A stretch of 64,000 nucleotides of DNA. Source: Takakia lepidozioides. Lineage: Eukaryota; Streptophyta; Takakiopsida; Takakiales; Takakiaceae. The stretch's first letter is position 1. Each line of letters begins with the position of its first letter. Positions 1-10,939 of this stretch are shown here, piece after piece. The position numbers and the translations under genes are program-made. The notes beneath the pieces are model-generated. The model was given only the letters and a program-made list of their open reading frames with translations. It made no database searches and was not told the DNA's origin. The stretch is taken from NCBI GenBank assembly GCA_030704615.1, contig CM060732.1, positions 58,201,053 to 58,265,052 on the forward strand. Direction: 5' to 3'.

Positions 1-1109
1 GGGGCGCACGGTTGGTTCAAGGTTATCTTCCTAGTCAAAGGGGGTTCGAGGGGAACCCTTGCGCAAAGTGATGCCAAAAGTGGCATCAGGAGCGATCGCA
101 AGCAATGTTGTTGCAGTAAGGCGATTCGATCCTCGGGGAGGATCATTCCTTGACCTTGAAGAAGGCCAAGAAGAGTGCACTGGGAGGAGCTTGAGAGGCT
201 CCACCCCTGGCCGGGACTTGGAGGAAGTCGGCCGAACTAGCTAGTGGAGAGTAGAGTCAAGTGTGGGGTTTGGTTCTTTGCCATGGGACGCCATGGTACG
301 GAAACAAACTCCTTGATGTGGGATGCCACAACTTGGATGTTCGTTTCTACAAAATGGACAAGTCGATGAGGACATCGACTCCCTGTTGGTAGGGGTGTGT
401 GTGCCCTTTGCCTTGAGGGCAGGGGGTCGGGACACATGAGGGGCTACCCCTGTGGTGGGGGCAGCGGCAGCGATAGGTATGGGGGGCTGAAGCACCCTTG
501 AGTGCCCAAGGCACTCAAGGAGGCGGAGGCGCTCACTAGGTGGAGCCCCGCACACCGGGTTGCGGTGGGGGTGGCTCCACAAGGGGTGGTGGTAGCTTCG
601 CGGGACTTAGTGGGGGTGGCATAGGACTCACCATGGGGGCGGAGACCTCGTGGTGGGAGTCGTGGGGAGTCTTGGGACACATCACGGTCCATAGGGGCCG
701 TGGTGAGTGGGCCAAGACTCACCGCGACTCATCACCGGGAGTCGAGGGTTTTCGTGGTGGTTCGCCATAAAATGGCATGGCTGGTTGTGAAACCCCCGCG
801 GACAGCTACAGAAGTATATATAAGGAGTAGTAACCCCGAGAACGGTGCAAGCCCGTTGGTGACCAAAAACTAGTGAGTAAGCGAGCGAGCCGGAAAGCGA
901 CCAAAGAGTGGGGAGCTGTTCCGGACTGCCAACTACCAAAGGGAATTCCCGCTGGTTCCAAATCGGTGGAGGGTTCTTTGGGAGTTCAAAGGGGGACCGT
1001 TATGCCCCGGTGAGCAGCCGAAGCTCCAAGTTGGTCCGGCGGCCAGGTTGGGAGTTAGGCGCGCGCATCAAGCTACCAACTAAGACTTGAAGGGGAGCTT
1101 ACCAAAGTG
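1..1109. other. Unassigned region, possible retroelement terminal sequence
   Basis: No convincing protein is seen on either strand; the open frames are short and low in complexity. A TATA-like word (gtatatataaggag) lies at about 813-826 on the plus strand, followed by a G/A-rich stretch rich in gcgag words. This could be the promoter and R region of a long terminal repeat from another element abutting the gypsy relic, but no matching second copy or TG...CA boundary was identified. The call is an inference. Confidence 0.3.
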
Positions 1110-1147
1110 AGGTGCGCGACACCTAGCAAGGTGCGCGACACCTAGCA
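1110..1147. repeat. 19-bp tandem duplication at the gypsy truncation point
   Basis: The word aggtgcgcgacacctagca occurs twice head to tail (1110-1128 and 1129-1147), exactly where the RNase H frame of the minus-strand gypsy element stops making sense. It marks a rearrangement breakpoint or a duplicated insertion site. Confidence 0.75.
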
Positions 1148-3273
1148 TAGTACACAAGTGAATCTATATTTCCTGTAACATTTTGGGCTGACACTGCTCC
1201 CAACACTTCTCCTGAGGCATCACAGTGAACATGAAATACTACATGCCAGTGAGGGTTAATCAGCACCAGTGTAGTTGTTACTGACAATGTAAGTTCCTCA
1301 AAAGCCTGTTGACATTCAGCTGTCCATGCAAACACTGCATCTTTCTTGCTCAATGGTGCTGCTATCTGTGCATATCGTCTGACAAATCTTATGTAATAAC
1401 TAGTTTGTCCAAGGAATCTTCTTAAACTCTTAACATTTACTGGTGGTGGAGAGGCTTTAATGGCCTCTATCTTTCTGGGATCCACAATAAGTCCCCTCTT
1501 ACACACAATGTGTCCCAAAAACACCCCTAAATTCACACAGAAAGTACACTTCTCTGGATTCAAGCCCAGACCTCTCATCCTGCATCTTGCCAAACATAAC
1601 TCCAATTTATGCAAGTGCTCATTCTTAGAGCTGTACACACTGAAATCATCCAAGAACACCTGCATGAAATCATCCAGATACTCATGAAAAGATTCGTTTA
1701 TCACTCTCTGAAAGGTTGTTGGTGCATTACAAAGTCCAAAAGGCATGACTTTGTATGCATAAGCACCCCAGTCTGTGATGAAAGTTGTCTTTCCCTGGTC
1801 TTCTTCTGCCACTTGCACTTGATTATAACCACTGAAGCCATCCATGAATGAGTACATCTCATGGCCTGCCACAGTGTCCAATACCGCTTCTGTGAATGGC
1901 AAAGGGAAAGAATCTTTCTTCGTACAAGCATTCAACTTCTTATAGTTCATACAAACTCTCAGTTTACCATTCTTCTTGGGAACTATCACAATGGGTGACA
2001 ACCAAGTTGTATACTCTATCGGGTATATAAACTTAGCCTCAGCCAACTTCTTGATCTCTTCTCCAACCTTCTATGCATAGTTGGGATTCATTCTGTACCT
2101 TGCCTGTTTGATTGGTACTGACCCTGGTTCCAGTTCAATCTTATGCTGACAGATCTCAGGTGGTATCCCTTTCAGATCCTCGTAGCTCCAAGCAAATACA
2201 TCTTTGTATTTGATGAACAAACTTTTAGCTTCCTCAAAGAATTCTGGCTCCAAATCAGCCCCTACCTTCACCATCCTCGATTCCCCTTCAGTTCCCACAT
2301 TCACTTCTCTCACCTGCTCATCAGCTGTGATTGTCCATCCAGTCACCACTTCATCCTGTAAACTCACAGTGGCTGGTTTCTCTAGGATTTCCATTCCTCC
2401 CTCTCTTTCTTCATAGAAATGTGGTGGGTAACTGCTTGTTTCACCCTCAATTGGTGTTGCTGTCACTACACCACAACAGATACCTTTTAAACAACTTAGG
2501 CCTTCCAGTTGCATCTCTACAACCTGTTCCCTCTCTGGGTGTGCAGCGAACAGGGTAGCTTCCTGCTCCTCATCAAGTCCTCCACTCCAGTCATACTCCC
2601 TGACCCCTCGAGGTCTTCTCGTAGCAGGTAGTCTACTAGATTTCTTAGTGGTGATTTGGATCTTGTGCATCCCATCATGCACAGTTAGTAACTGGGAATT
2701 CCAGTCATGGAATACCCTGGCATGTTTCAGCCACGGTCGTCCCAACAATAAGGAGTAAGCTTCCATGACTTCATCCATTTTCAACACAGTTACTGTGATC
2801 ATAAAGATCATCTTTTGTATCTGTATCTTAACTCCTCTTATCAATCCCAATGGCTCTACACTTCTTTGATCTGCCATTGTTACTGTAAATAGGGCTGGTT
2901 TCATGTTACTTAGACCAAGCTTCTGCCTTAATTGGTCTGTCATGATATTCACTCCAGAGCCTCCATCTATCAGTACATCAGTTAGTTCTGTGCTTCCAAT
3001 TCTCGATTGGATTACTGGCATAGAATCATCAAAGTCCATGACTATTTCTCGCCCTTCCGGCTTCACATTATAACTGGTCACCTTGCTGTTCAGGTCTGTG
3101 TTCCCTGTCACATGGGCAATTCGATTGATTGCTTGATACAGCCTGTGCCAATAAGGTGCCACAACCAATAGCTGTCCAATGGTAATCTCCGCTTTGGACT
3201 GGCATATTACTTCAGCCAAAGTCCCTTCATTATACCTGCATTTCTGCAGCTTCTTTCTTCCCTTCATCCTCAC
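1123..3273 (-). pseudogene. gypsy pol: protease and reverse transcriptase, with one nonsense codon
   Basis: This encoded the protease and reverse transcriptase of a Ty3/gypsy element. The protease shows VLIDGGSGVNIM, a plant-gypsy variant of the D-S/T-G active site. The reverse transcriptase follows with NPNYA near its N-terminus, LSPIVIVPKKNGKLRVC, FGLCNAPTTFQ and the catalytic VFLDDFSVYS. The next domain begins with the RNase H motif HCDASGEVLGA and is cut off at the 19-bp duplication. A single TAG at 2071-2073, directly after NPNYA, splits an otherwise continuous frame. The frame starts at GTG rather than ATG and overlaps the gag frame by 44 bases, so frameshift expression or fusion to gag is likely. 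It is a relic. Confidence 0.92.
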
Positions 3274-3967
3274 TCACTTCCTCTTCTCTTTCAGAATCAG
3301 AGGAATCTGCCATAGGAATATCAGTACTCTTCTGCATATCCCTTATGGTATCTGTCACTTCCTTGTGCAGTTCATTCTCATCTCTCCAAGCCTCATCATC
3401 TTCAGGCACATCACTGCCATCTTCATTATCATCACATTCCTCATCTACTGGAGGTATTATTTTGGTTTTGCTTCTGGTTATTATCATTGTACTTACTTCT
3501 GGTACAACACATGGCCTAACCATGTGAGCTGCCACCACTGGCCCCTCATTCACAGGAGCTCTCATCTCATTCTGGTGTCTGATCCAGAATGGACAGACTG
3601 CCTTGCGATGTCCTGCCTGATTACAATAATAACACAGTTCTTCCCCATTAGGTCTTCGCCCTTGGTCTGTTCTGGGATTGTTTCTGTAATCCTGATTCCC
3701 TGGCTGGTAATTCCCCCTTGGATTACCCTGATAGTTGCCTCTGGAATTTCCTTGGTAATTCCCTCTTGGAATACCTCTCCCTTCCATGCCATTGTTATAA
3801 CCACCAGACCTACCATAGTGGTCCTGATCACTGTTTCTTCTTGGCTGGGGCTGCACTTGATGCACCTTTACTTGCCCAGGTTCTCTTGCTGCTGTCCTTC
3901 TGTTGTAGTAACAATTCTCAGTAGAATGGTTATCCATTTTACAGATAGTACAGTGTTTCTCCTTCAT
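3230..3967 (-). pseudogene. gypsy gag C-terminal part with two CCHC zinc knuckles
   Basis: This is the nucleocapsid part of Gag, which binds element RNA. Two perfect CX2CX4HX4C knuckles are visible: CTICKMDNHSTENC near the start and CYYCNQAGHRKAVC about 90 residues later. Between them is an Arg/Gly/Asn-rich stretch, and the C-terminus is acidic (DDNEDGSDVPEDDEAW). The ATG at 3967 is probably not the original start: the frame begins at an inversion breakpoint, and the matching capsid segment lies immediately to the right on the other strand. Confidence 0.88.
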
Positions 3968-4855
3968 GTGGCATTCAGTGGTGGCTCAGGGGGATCAGGC
4001 GGGCAGCCTGGATCTGGCTCTGGGGGGACAGGGAGTGTGGGAAGTAGTGCAACTGGAGCTGGGAGTACCGTGAATATAGTGGGGCCAGTAGCAGGGAGTG
4101 CTCAGGGGCCAGGACTTGGTGGAAGTACAACCACAACTACAACAGGTCCTCAAGGACCAGCACCAGCAAAGGGGCCAACACCTGTCAGTGGGCAGGGGGT
4201 AGGGCCACAGATGGCGTTGGGCAAAACCACCTTTTCCAATATATTCAGGGAAAGGGGATCATGTTGTACACATTAGCCAATTTGAGCACATGTGTATTGT
4301 GAACAATGAGAATGGCGATGATGCCAAGATGAGATTGTTTCATTGTTCACTTATAAAGAAAGCAAGTGAATGGTATGCAAGATTCCCTGATAATCATTTC
4401 CTAACCTGGAATGGCTTGAATATAGCATTCTAAAATAGGTTCAGGACAAGTAAAACTGAGGATGAAGTGTATGGAAGTTTACAACAGTTAAAGCAAAAGA
4501 AGCATGAAACTATTGAGGAGTATATGGAAAAGATGGAATTGATAATGAAAAAGCTGGCTGCTGTACCAGCACCAGGTTTACAGAAGACTTGGTTTGTGAG
4601 TGGCCTAAGACCTGAGTTGCAAAAGAAAGTGGATATGTTACCCCATAATACAGTGGAGGAGGCATTTGAAACAACGAACAGAATTGAGCAATTGGGAATG
4701 TTCAGTAGAGAGAAAATGGATGATGAGGACTCTGAGGATGAGTCAGATGAGGAAGAAGAGTAAGAGCTTAAGGGGAAGAGTAAGAGGAAGGAAAAGTTGA
4801 AGAGGGATAGCTATGAGAAAAAATTAGAAGAAATCTTGAAGAAGTATGTCGTTGG
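3968..4855 (+). pseudogene. gypsy gag capsid segment, inverted relative to the rest of the element
   Basis: On the plus strand a Gly/Ser-rich linker (SGGSGGSGGQPGSGSGG) runs into a retrotransposon gag capsid. Motifs seen are KASEWYARFPDN, TIEEYMEKMELIMKKL, FVSGLRPELQKKV and an acidic tail. An in-frame TAA lies at about 4431-4433 and further stops fall after the acidic tail. This segment carries exactly the part missing between the minus-strand gag N-terminus (4856-5444) and the minus-strand zinc knuckles (3967 downward). It is therefore a local inversion of about 890 bp and not a separate element. Confidence 0.85.
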
Positions 4856-5444
4856 CATGTGATCCAAGTGCTCCACTTGATCCAGGTCCAACGGGTTGGG
4901 ATGTCCTGGTTGTAGTCTCAACCTCAGTTGTTGGGTCTACTTCTTCATACTCTTCCTCTTCCAATTTTTTCTCTCTGTTTTCATCTTCCAAGTTCTACCC
5001 TTGGGTTTCTTCTTCTTCACTCATGTAACTCAATTGCAATGGTGTTGGAGAGTCCGAACTCTTCGTTGATTCTGCCACATCCTCTCCTCCTTCTTCGTCT
5101 TTCGTTTCAGAAACTGGAGTTCCTACTTTTGGTGTTCCATGCCAACTCTTATCAAAGATTTCTGTCAAATCTTTTATCTAGGGATGTACCTCAGATCTTT
5201 CACCTCCTGGTTAATGTTCTTCCTATACCAATTCCCTTAATCTTTCTTGCAAAGAAAAAGGAGTGGCATCCAACTCTAGTTCTTCCGATATGGGTGATGT
5301 ACTCTCTGATCTTAATGGTGTGAGAGGTCCAGATGATTCCCCTATGTCTATTCCTCTCTCCGAAAGATATGGATAATTAGCTTTCAGATAACTTTCTATT
5401 TTTGCTGAATATCTCTGGAGTCTAGCTTCTCTTTCATCACTCAT
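4856..5444 (-). pseudogene. gypsy gag N-terminal region
   Basis: Starting at an ATG (5444-5442), the minus frame reads 73 residues beginning MSDEREARLQRYSAKIESYL and then stops. A low-complexity acidic frame continues to the inversion breakpoint (SETKDEEGGEDVAEST, then EVDPTTEVETT and SSGALGS), interrupted by several stops. The Ser/Gly-rich end fits the Gly/Ser-rich start of the inverted capsid segment. It is judged to be the degraded N-terminus of Gag from context, not from a recognised domain. Confidence 0.6.
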
Positions 5445-5464
5445 GTCCCATGTCTTTCATTTCT

Positions 5465-6160
5465 TTAATGTGGCAATAACCAAAACTCTCTTCTGTAGTA
5501 TCTCTCGTATATGCCCGGGTTTCTTTCAAGCTTCAATGCACCCTTGGCTATACTAGAAGTCTCCATTACCATATAACCATATGGCAAACAAGTCTGGAAA
5601 GTTGTTCTTGGTGTGAGTTTGATCCACAGAATATCCTTTGGAATCCAATTCTTTACCAGTACAAGCTCCTCATGCATATGAGTATAAACATTCACCTTCC
5701 TTTCCTCCCAGCCTTCAAACTCTACTCGCTTAATGGATAACAATGCTATCACATAAACCAATGTTGGTAACCAACGTGCTCTTCCTCTACAAGCCACCTG
5801 ATAAATCTTTATCACTCCTTTCTCCAGACCCCACTCAGGGTCAGCATCATGTACTCTCTTAAGAATGTTTTCCTTACAACCGTCTGGCAATTCCAAGAAC
5901 CTCTGAAAGAATTGTTTGGACAATCTTTCTTTCTCAGTTTCACAAGGAATTTGATTCACATCAAATTCTTTAATTCTCCAACCACCATGATCCCACCAGA
6001 TGCCTGTCACATCTGGTTGTTCATGACCCAGTTCCCCAGTATGGTCGCCAAATGTCGTGCGGCTTTTACTCACCCATCCCTTTGCTATCCGAGGTGGAAA
6101 CTCCAAGATAGAAGAGTTGGATATCTCTAAGCACTCAGCCCGCTCAGAACAATCAGTCAT
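5465..6160 (-). CDS. Unrecognised 231-residue ORF at the 5' end of the gypsy element
   Basis: An uninterrupted frame with a true ATG encodes 231 residues with many aromatics (IWWDHGGWRIKEF, YERYYRREFWLLPH). It lies 20 bases upstream of the Gag-like ATG on the same strand, so it is most simply the first ORF of the same retroelement. No domain is recognised. Some plant LTR elements carry an extra ORF before gag; that this is one is an inference. Confidence 0.5.
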   Translation of the reverse strand: MTDCSERAECLEISNSSILEFPPRIAKGWVSKSRTTFGDHTGELGHEQPDVTGIWWDHGGWRIKEFDVNQIPCETEKERLSKQFFQRFLELPDGCKENILKRVHDADPEWGLEKGVIKIYQVACRGRARWLPTLVYVIALLSIKRVEFEGWEERKVNVYTHMHEELVLVKNWIPKDILWIKLTPRTTFQTCLPYGYMVMETSSIAKGALKLERNPGIYERYYRREFWLLPH

Positions 6161-6241
6161 GACCTGCAGCTAGTGAATCATGGTTGTGCTTCCTATTTGT
6201 ATTCCTTCATGCCTTCATGTTATCAATTTACCTTACCGTGT

Positions 6242-6269
6242 ATACTGAAGCATCAGATTGCTTCAGTAT
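6242..6269. repeat. 11-bp perfect hairpin in the gap 6161-6611
   Basis: The stem atactgaagca (6242-6252) pairs with tgcttcagtat (6259-6269) around a 6-base loop. The rest of 6161-6611 is AT-rich with pyrimidine-rich stretches and no gene; it may be leftover 5' LTR or leader of the gypsy element. Confidence 0.6.
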
Positions 6270-6799
6270 CTACTAAGTTCCAGTTAATCATGCATTCATT
6301 CCACAACTTCTCTCGTGTCTCTCTACACAGTATGTTTGTATCGATTCAGTATCGGATTAAGATTAATCATGTATCATGCCTATGCCATGGTGTCTATATT
6401 ATATCCTACTGTATAGTTCTACAGCTTGCTTGAACTAAGCCTCATTCAAGTCATCATCTCCTCTACACTGTTTTCCGCTCTCCGTTACGTCTCCCCCTCT
6501 CCTGAACAAGTCGCCCTCTTCTCCAAGTGATCACCTTCCCGTTGCCGCTCTCCTAATCTACCCGCAAACTGTTCTAACCACCTAACTAACTAACCGTCAC
6601 CCCTGAGGAAGTCACGATATCTTGTTTGCTGGGTTAGAGCTCGTACCAGATAATCTATTGTAGCAATGTACAGATCTCTTCCTGCTTTGCCAGATTGCTG
6701 CTTCCAGGCGGCGTGAACAATTCTGCCAGGTTGCAGGACGACATGTCCGCAATGTCCTCAAGGGACATGTCCTATGAAAGGAAAATGAAAGAGCGTCAT

Positions 6800-8345
6800 T
6801 CATGCAAGCGCGGATTGTTCTGGGAACAAGGAAAGAAACTGGGCACATACAAGGGATTGCAGAGGTGAAAGGCAGCTTACAATAGTCATGAAAGCCCCCC
6901 ATTGCCTGTATCTGAAGTGCCAGAAGACCAACCAATCTTCCAATTCTTTGACACCGTCCTGATCACTAGCCCCTGACGAGAACCACCGTGCTCTCACTGT
7001 CTGGTACATGGTCTCAGCCTCTTCCATTGTAGTCGCATTCTTGTACATGAAGCAGAGCCTCATGTGCTCCGCCTGAAGATCTCTTCTGATGCATCTCTTC
7101 GTATGTTTCTGCAGGGACTGAGTCTAGTGGAATAGACATGTGTGCTCTCTATTAGGCATGGGTACCTTTGGATCACCAAATTCAAAAACTCGGCGCACAG
7201 CGTTAAAGTTAGCCTGTGCACTATCCGCCATAAACCCGTTGAAATTTATGCCTGTATGTCCATTGGACTCCATGACTGAAAGCAAACAATTCCACATTAT
7301 CATCTGGGACTCTGTATCTTCAGACTGCATGTCACAGATGGCAATTGTCATTATTCTTTGGTAGTTCGGGTCGTAAACATGGCAAGACATGGTTGTCCAG
7401 CCCTTCACTCGTTTGCAATGATCGAACATCATCCAGGCTTTCTCCAGATCCCCCCCTGGTTGCATACGTCTGGCCAGGCTAACGCCACTGCCCTTGCCCA
7501 CCGTAGACATCTTGAACAAGTAAACCTTTGAAGACCCCTGACCAGGGAAGACGCTAGATTGGATAAAGTCATATTGACTTATTCGCTTGAGCTCCATAAT
7601 GTTGTCAATGGACCCTGTGTTTCCACCGCGCACTCTCAATGCATTCACCTGATTCATAATATTGGGGGAGCTCAACACGGAGAAGAGATCCATCACTGCA
7701 TCCAAAGACGCCCCCTCAAGTCTTGAACTGGATTTGCTTCCTTGCCCCAGAACGTGCCTCTCTAGGAAACTTTTGCTGGCAGCCAGCGCTATGGCAGATG
7801 GTTTGGCTAAAGGGGGCTTTGCTAACTCCTCCACGACAAGCCCACGCGCCAACATAACACTATCTCTGCAATCGCCGTGAGACACAGGATGGTCGTGAGT
7901 CCCAAAATGAATGTAGGCTCGAGTCATGGTTTTGCAACGGTGAGTAACGTAGTACATGCGAGCAGGGCAATGTGCAATGCAGGAGGGGGCCACCTTGCAG
8001 AACTTACAAACAAATGTACTGGCAGACGGTGGGGCACAGCCTGGGATAAAAGGATTGTTGGAGAGTCCTTCCCACTCACTCTCATTTTTAGCACTGCTCT
8101 TCATGAAACACAGACAACTTGCATTCACATATCTCAGATGCCCCACACAAACGCTCCTTCTGAATGTCAAGTTTACATCGTTGTGGATATTGGACGTTTT
8201 GGTTCTGCACCATGGATGCCCGTCATGCTTTTTATCCATTCCTTGCAAGAGACCTGAGAGGCCCTTAGCGTGGATTCAGTTCAAAGAGGATGTCACCGTC
8301 GAAGGAAGGTGGAAGGAAAGGAACCCTTTTTGTTGCGAATGAATC
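6800..8345 (-). pseudogene. MULE-like transposase relic (N-terminal and catalytic part)
   Basis: The longest open stretch, 7124-8248, encodes about 374 residues. They resemble a transposase-derived family common in seed-free plants: DKKHDGHPWCRTKTSN and VCKFCKVAPSC (Cys-rich N-terminus), SSKVYLFKMSTVG, KGWTTMSCHVYDPNYQRIM, then GFMADSAQANFNAVR and REHTCLFH. A TAG at 7124-7126 replaces the codon expected to be Trp, and the frame continues unbroken with TQSLQKHTKRC and then WLVFWHFRYRQWGAFM to about 6890. Upstream, 8249-8345 reads on in another frame (GDILFELNPR), so a frameshift precedes the conserved part; the 8248 start is TTG, with the first ATG three codons in. The SWIM end expected for this family is absent here; one lies at 26480-27600 in the opposite orientation. 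Confidence 0.8.
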
Positions 8346-8903
8346 CTACAGTATCCGTGCGATTTCGTTTTTGGATCCTGGTTTTCCTGACAATGCTTTC
8401 AGATGTGAGATGACGCTAACGATTTCCTGAACATCGACGTCCCCTTCAGGAAGACTGTTCATGGGAGCCAGTATTTTTGCCAATTCATTATCCGAAGAAT
8501 CTGACAGTGTCACAAAAGTTGTTGAAGTGGTGTCCTCCTGCTTCACAGTCACATGCCGCTTTCCTTGAACGACAGAGGCAGCTGTCCCAGGAGTCACAAT
8601 GGAGCCACCGGATTGTCTCCTTTCACTTCGGAACACACGATATTTTCCAGGAAAAACTCTCCATTCCTTGTGATTCTGTGCAACGTGCGGTTTCTGGAAC
8701 AATGTTATTTGAACGTTTCCCTCCAAGTCATAGATCTCTTTCTCGACAGCAACACAACCAATGTCAAGCTTGAACCTTGCTGCCAGAACATGCTCCTCCA
8801 CCACAGCAAAACCATCATCTTCAACCGCGGCACTGAAAGGTACCAATACAACTGTGCGACATGGACAGGAAAAAACCTTCCGGAGGCGATTGCCAAATCC
8901 CAA
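8346..8903 (-). CDS. Unrecognised ORF upstream of the MULE-like relic
   Basis: A 185-codon frame begins at TTG (no ATG) and ends at 8346, directly before the MULE-like N-terminus on the same strand. Features seen are a Lys/Arg-rich first third, a Ser/Asp patch (VTLSDSSDNELAKIL) and a Leu-containing tail. It may be the N-terminal region or an upstream exon of the same transposase-like gene. No domain is recognised. The stretch 8904-9430 shows no gene. Confidence 0.4.
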   Translation of the reverse strand: MGFGNRLRKVFSCPCRTVVLVPFSAAVEDDGFAVVEEHVLAARFKLDIGCVAVEKEIYDLEGNVQITLFQKPHVAQNHKEWRVFPGKYRVFRSERRQSGGSIVTPGTAASVVQGKRHVTVKQEDTTSTTFVTLSDSSDNELAKILAPMNSLPEGDVDVQEIVSVISHLKALSGKPGSKNEIARIL

Positions 8904-9556
8904 AAGTGTTTGCTAAGACAAGAGGCAGTTGTACAACTGGCCCCACACATTAACCAATAACGGTCAAGGGTATTGAACCACACCGCCAAAACAATTGGGC
9001 AGTTGCCAAATTGATGGAGAAGGGAACAAAATTGTTTATTTTGTCAGTTTCACACCACCCGGAAAAGACGGCGCCGTCTTGAATATGGTTTGTGTTTTGC
9101 GGCGTTCCACAACCTGAACCCGGACAGTGCATTGAGTGCCGAACCCGGGAAATATCCTACGCCAGATGAACGCGGACATGGCGTTCCTAACGTTATGTAT
9201 GTTTTCGTTTTGAAGAAGGCAAAGTGTATGATAGGGCGATGGCATGCCTCATGTGCGCAATATTTCATCCAAATCACAGAACATCCACATTTGAAGAAAA
9301 CTGCCTTATTGATGGCATTAGGGGCGCCCAATAAACCGCAACCAGTGAGATCGGTCCATTTGGGGGGTTAGAAGGTAGACACACACGTCCTTAACCACAT
9401 GCATAACTGACGGCTTTAGATGGTTCCTTACTTTCTGTATTGTTGTTAGTCAAGCTGGAGAGCTGTGGGAGTGAGAGAGAAGACATAGTAAGAAGATGTA
9501 GAAGGCAGTCCCTTTACTTCACGAGTGCGAGAGAGAGGAAAAACGCGCGAGTCAGA

Positions 9557-9850
9557 ATGAGAAAGTTGCGCAATTTGCAAAACCCTGATGAGCAGGTTGC
9601 ACAGGATATGTCAACCCACGAATCACAACAGATCACAGAGGCGAGCCAGCCTGAAATGGAGGGAAGAAGGGAAGGGGAGGAGACTGCCATAGAGACCATT
9701 GTGCATGACATGGACATCGACACCACCACCGTCGGCGAGAAAGAAGCGACACCAATGGAAGCTGTGAGGACGCAGCAAGAAGAGGCATCGGGAAGTGGTG
9801 TCATGAAACCCAGGGTAATCCTTCTCCCAAACTGCATGAATCTCGCTTGA
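9557..9850 (+). CDS. Small charged ORF upstream of the palindrome satellite
   Basis: The frame is open from 9440, but its first ATG is at 9557, giving 97 residues (MRKLRNLQNPDEQVAQDMST and a Glu/Thr-rich remainder). No domain is recognised. It ends about 50 bases before the first palindromic unit of the satellite. It may be a transposon accessory ORF or a chance frame. Confidence 0.3.
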   Translation: MRKLRNLQNPDEQVAQDMSTHESQQITEASQPEMEGRREGEETAIETIVHDMDIDTTTVGEKEATPMEAVRTQQEEASGSGVMKPRVILLPNCMNLA

Positions 9851-9889
9851 CTGTCGTACCACGTGCATAGACAGGATACGAGAGATCCC

Positions 9890-10860
9890 CTGAAAATTGG
9901 GTGCGGCACCGCACTCAGTTTTGAGGGGAGCTCTATCACTTCCATTGTAGGCCGAGGTGAATAAGTAAGTCTTAGAGGCAGCACGATCTGAAACAGAAGC
10001 CTGAGAGGGACATGGGGAAACTGAGTGCGGTGGCGCACTCATTTCAACTGGATGTTGGGCCATCGCTTGGGCATTAGGGAAAGAGGAAGGTGATGTTCAC
10101 AGTTTAGGTCCGAGAGACAATGGAGTGGTCACCCTGAACTGAGTGCGCCACCGCACTCAATTTCTAAGCTCCATGGAATCATTGAGTTGCTATTGACTGA
10201 GGTGAACGGTAGATAGAAAGTGCGTTTATTCCATAGTGAGATCTCTTATGAGTTCTGAGAATCACATTAAGTCTAACCTGGAAACTGAGTGCGTTGGCGC
10301 ACACAGTTCAGAGGTGTGATCGACAATGTTTTTGGACAGACGTGAAGACCCCAATGAACTCAAAACAGAAGTAGGCAGACAGAATAAATGGCTCCCAGAA
10401 CTGACTGCGCCACCGCACTCAATTTCGGATCACCGTAGAAAGGTCAATTTGCTTATGAGAGAGGTGAAACGAAAGTTAGTAAATGTGTTTCATTCAAAGT
10501 GAGATCTCTCTTGAGTTTTCAGATAGACAGAAACGATAACCTTGAAATTGAGTGCGGTGGCGCACTCAGTTTTGAGGTGAGGTCGACCATCTTCGTGGAC
10601 AGAGGTAAAGACCCTGGTGTGCTCAAAAGAGAAAGCAGGACAGAGTGGAGGGCTCCCAGAAATGAGTGCGCCACCGCACTTAGTTTTTTGAGCACCTGTA
10701 GATGGTTGATTTGATGATGTCTGAGATGAACTGCAAAGTGAAAATGATTGTGGAAATTGGAAAGCATTCTTTTTTAGTTATGGGGCGAACATCAGAACAC
10801 CCTGGAAACTGAGTGTGGTGGCGCACTCAGTTTTAACGGTGGACTCGCAGATATTTGAAG
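9890..10860. repeat. ~262-bp satellite with two opposed palindromes per unit
   Basis: Eight copies of an 18-bp near-palindrome lie at 9899, 10023, 10141, 10287, 10403, 10550, 10664 and 10811. From the second copy on they alternate between gagtgcggtggcgcactc and its reverse complement gagtgcgccaccgcactc. Spacing alternates between about 116 and 146 bases, so same-orientation copies recur every 261-264 bases; the DNA between them is repeated too (for example gtggacagaggtaaagacc-type and ggctcccagaa words). The array ends at 10860, seven bases before the CACTA terminus. One further palindrome lies at 27748-27765. Confidence 0.9.
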
Positions 10861-10867
10861 ACAATAT

Positions 10868-10890
10868 CACTACTAGAGAAACCGGTTTTT
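10868..10890. repeat. CACTA left terminal inverted repeat
   Basis: The 23 bases starting cactactagagaaaccgg match the reverse complement of 26451-26473 without mismatch. Subterminal tcacac/gtgtga words follow within 500 bases (10905-11350). Confidence 0.93.
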
Positions 10891-10939
10891 TTAATGGCTC
10901 TTCTCACACATTTTGGTGTGAAAAGAGCTCGAGTTCACA

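Larger units (their letters stand above)
1148..6160 (-). mobile_element. Degenerate Ty3/gypsy LTR retrotransposon
   Basis: Read on the minus strand from 6160 to about 1148 the order is an upstream ORF, gag N-terminus, gag capsid (now on the opposite strand), two zinc knuckles, aspartic protease, reverse transcriptase and the start of RNase H. Most of RNase H, all of integrase and the 3' LTR are missing to the left of about 1148. No confident 5' LTR or primer-binding site was found to the right of 6160. The element carries in-frame stops and an internal inversion, so it cannot be autonomous. Confidence 0.9.

Noticed and set aside
3179-4276. 365-codon plus frame over the gypsy gag region
   Set aside because: Its first two thirds are antisense to the clear zinc-knuckle and protease frames; only the last third is real sense sequence (inverted capsid).
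6640-6652. Possible primer-binding site (tggtacgagctc on minus) for the gypsy element
   Set aside because: It resembles the start of a tRNA-complementary site but does not match the usual initiator-Met form and no LTR end precedes it.
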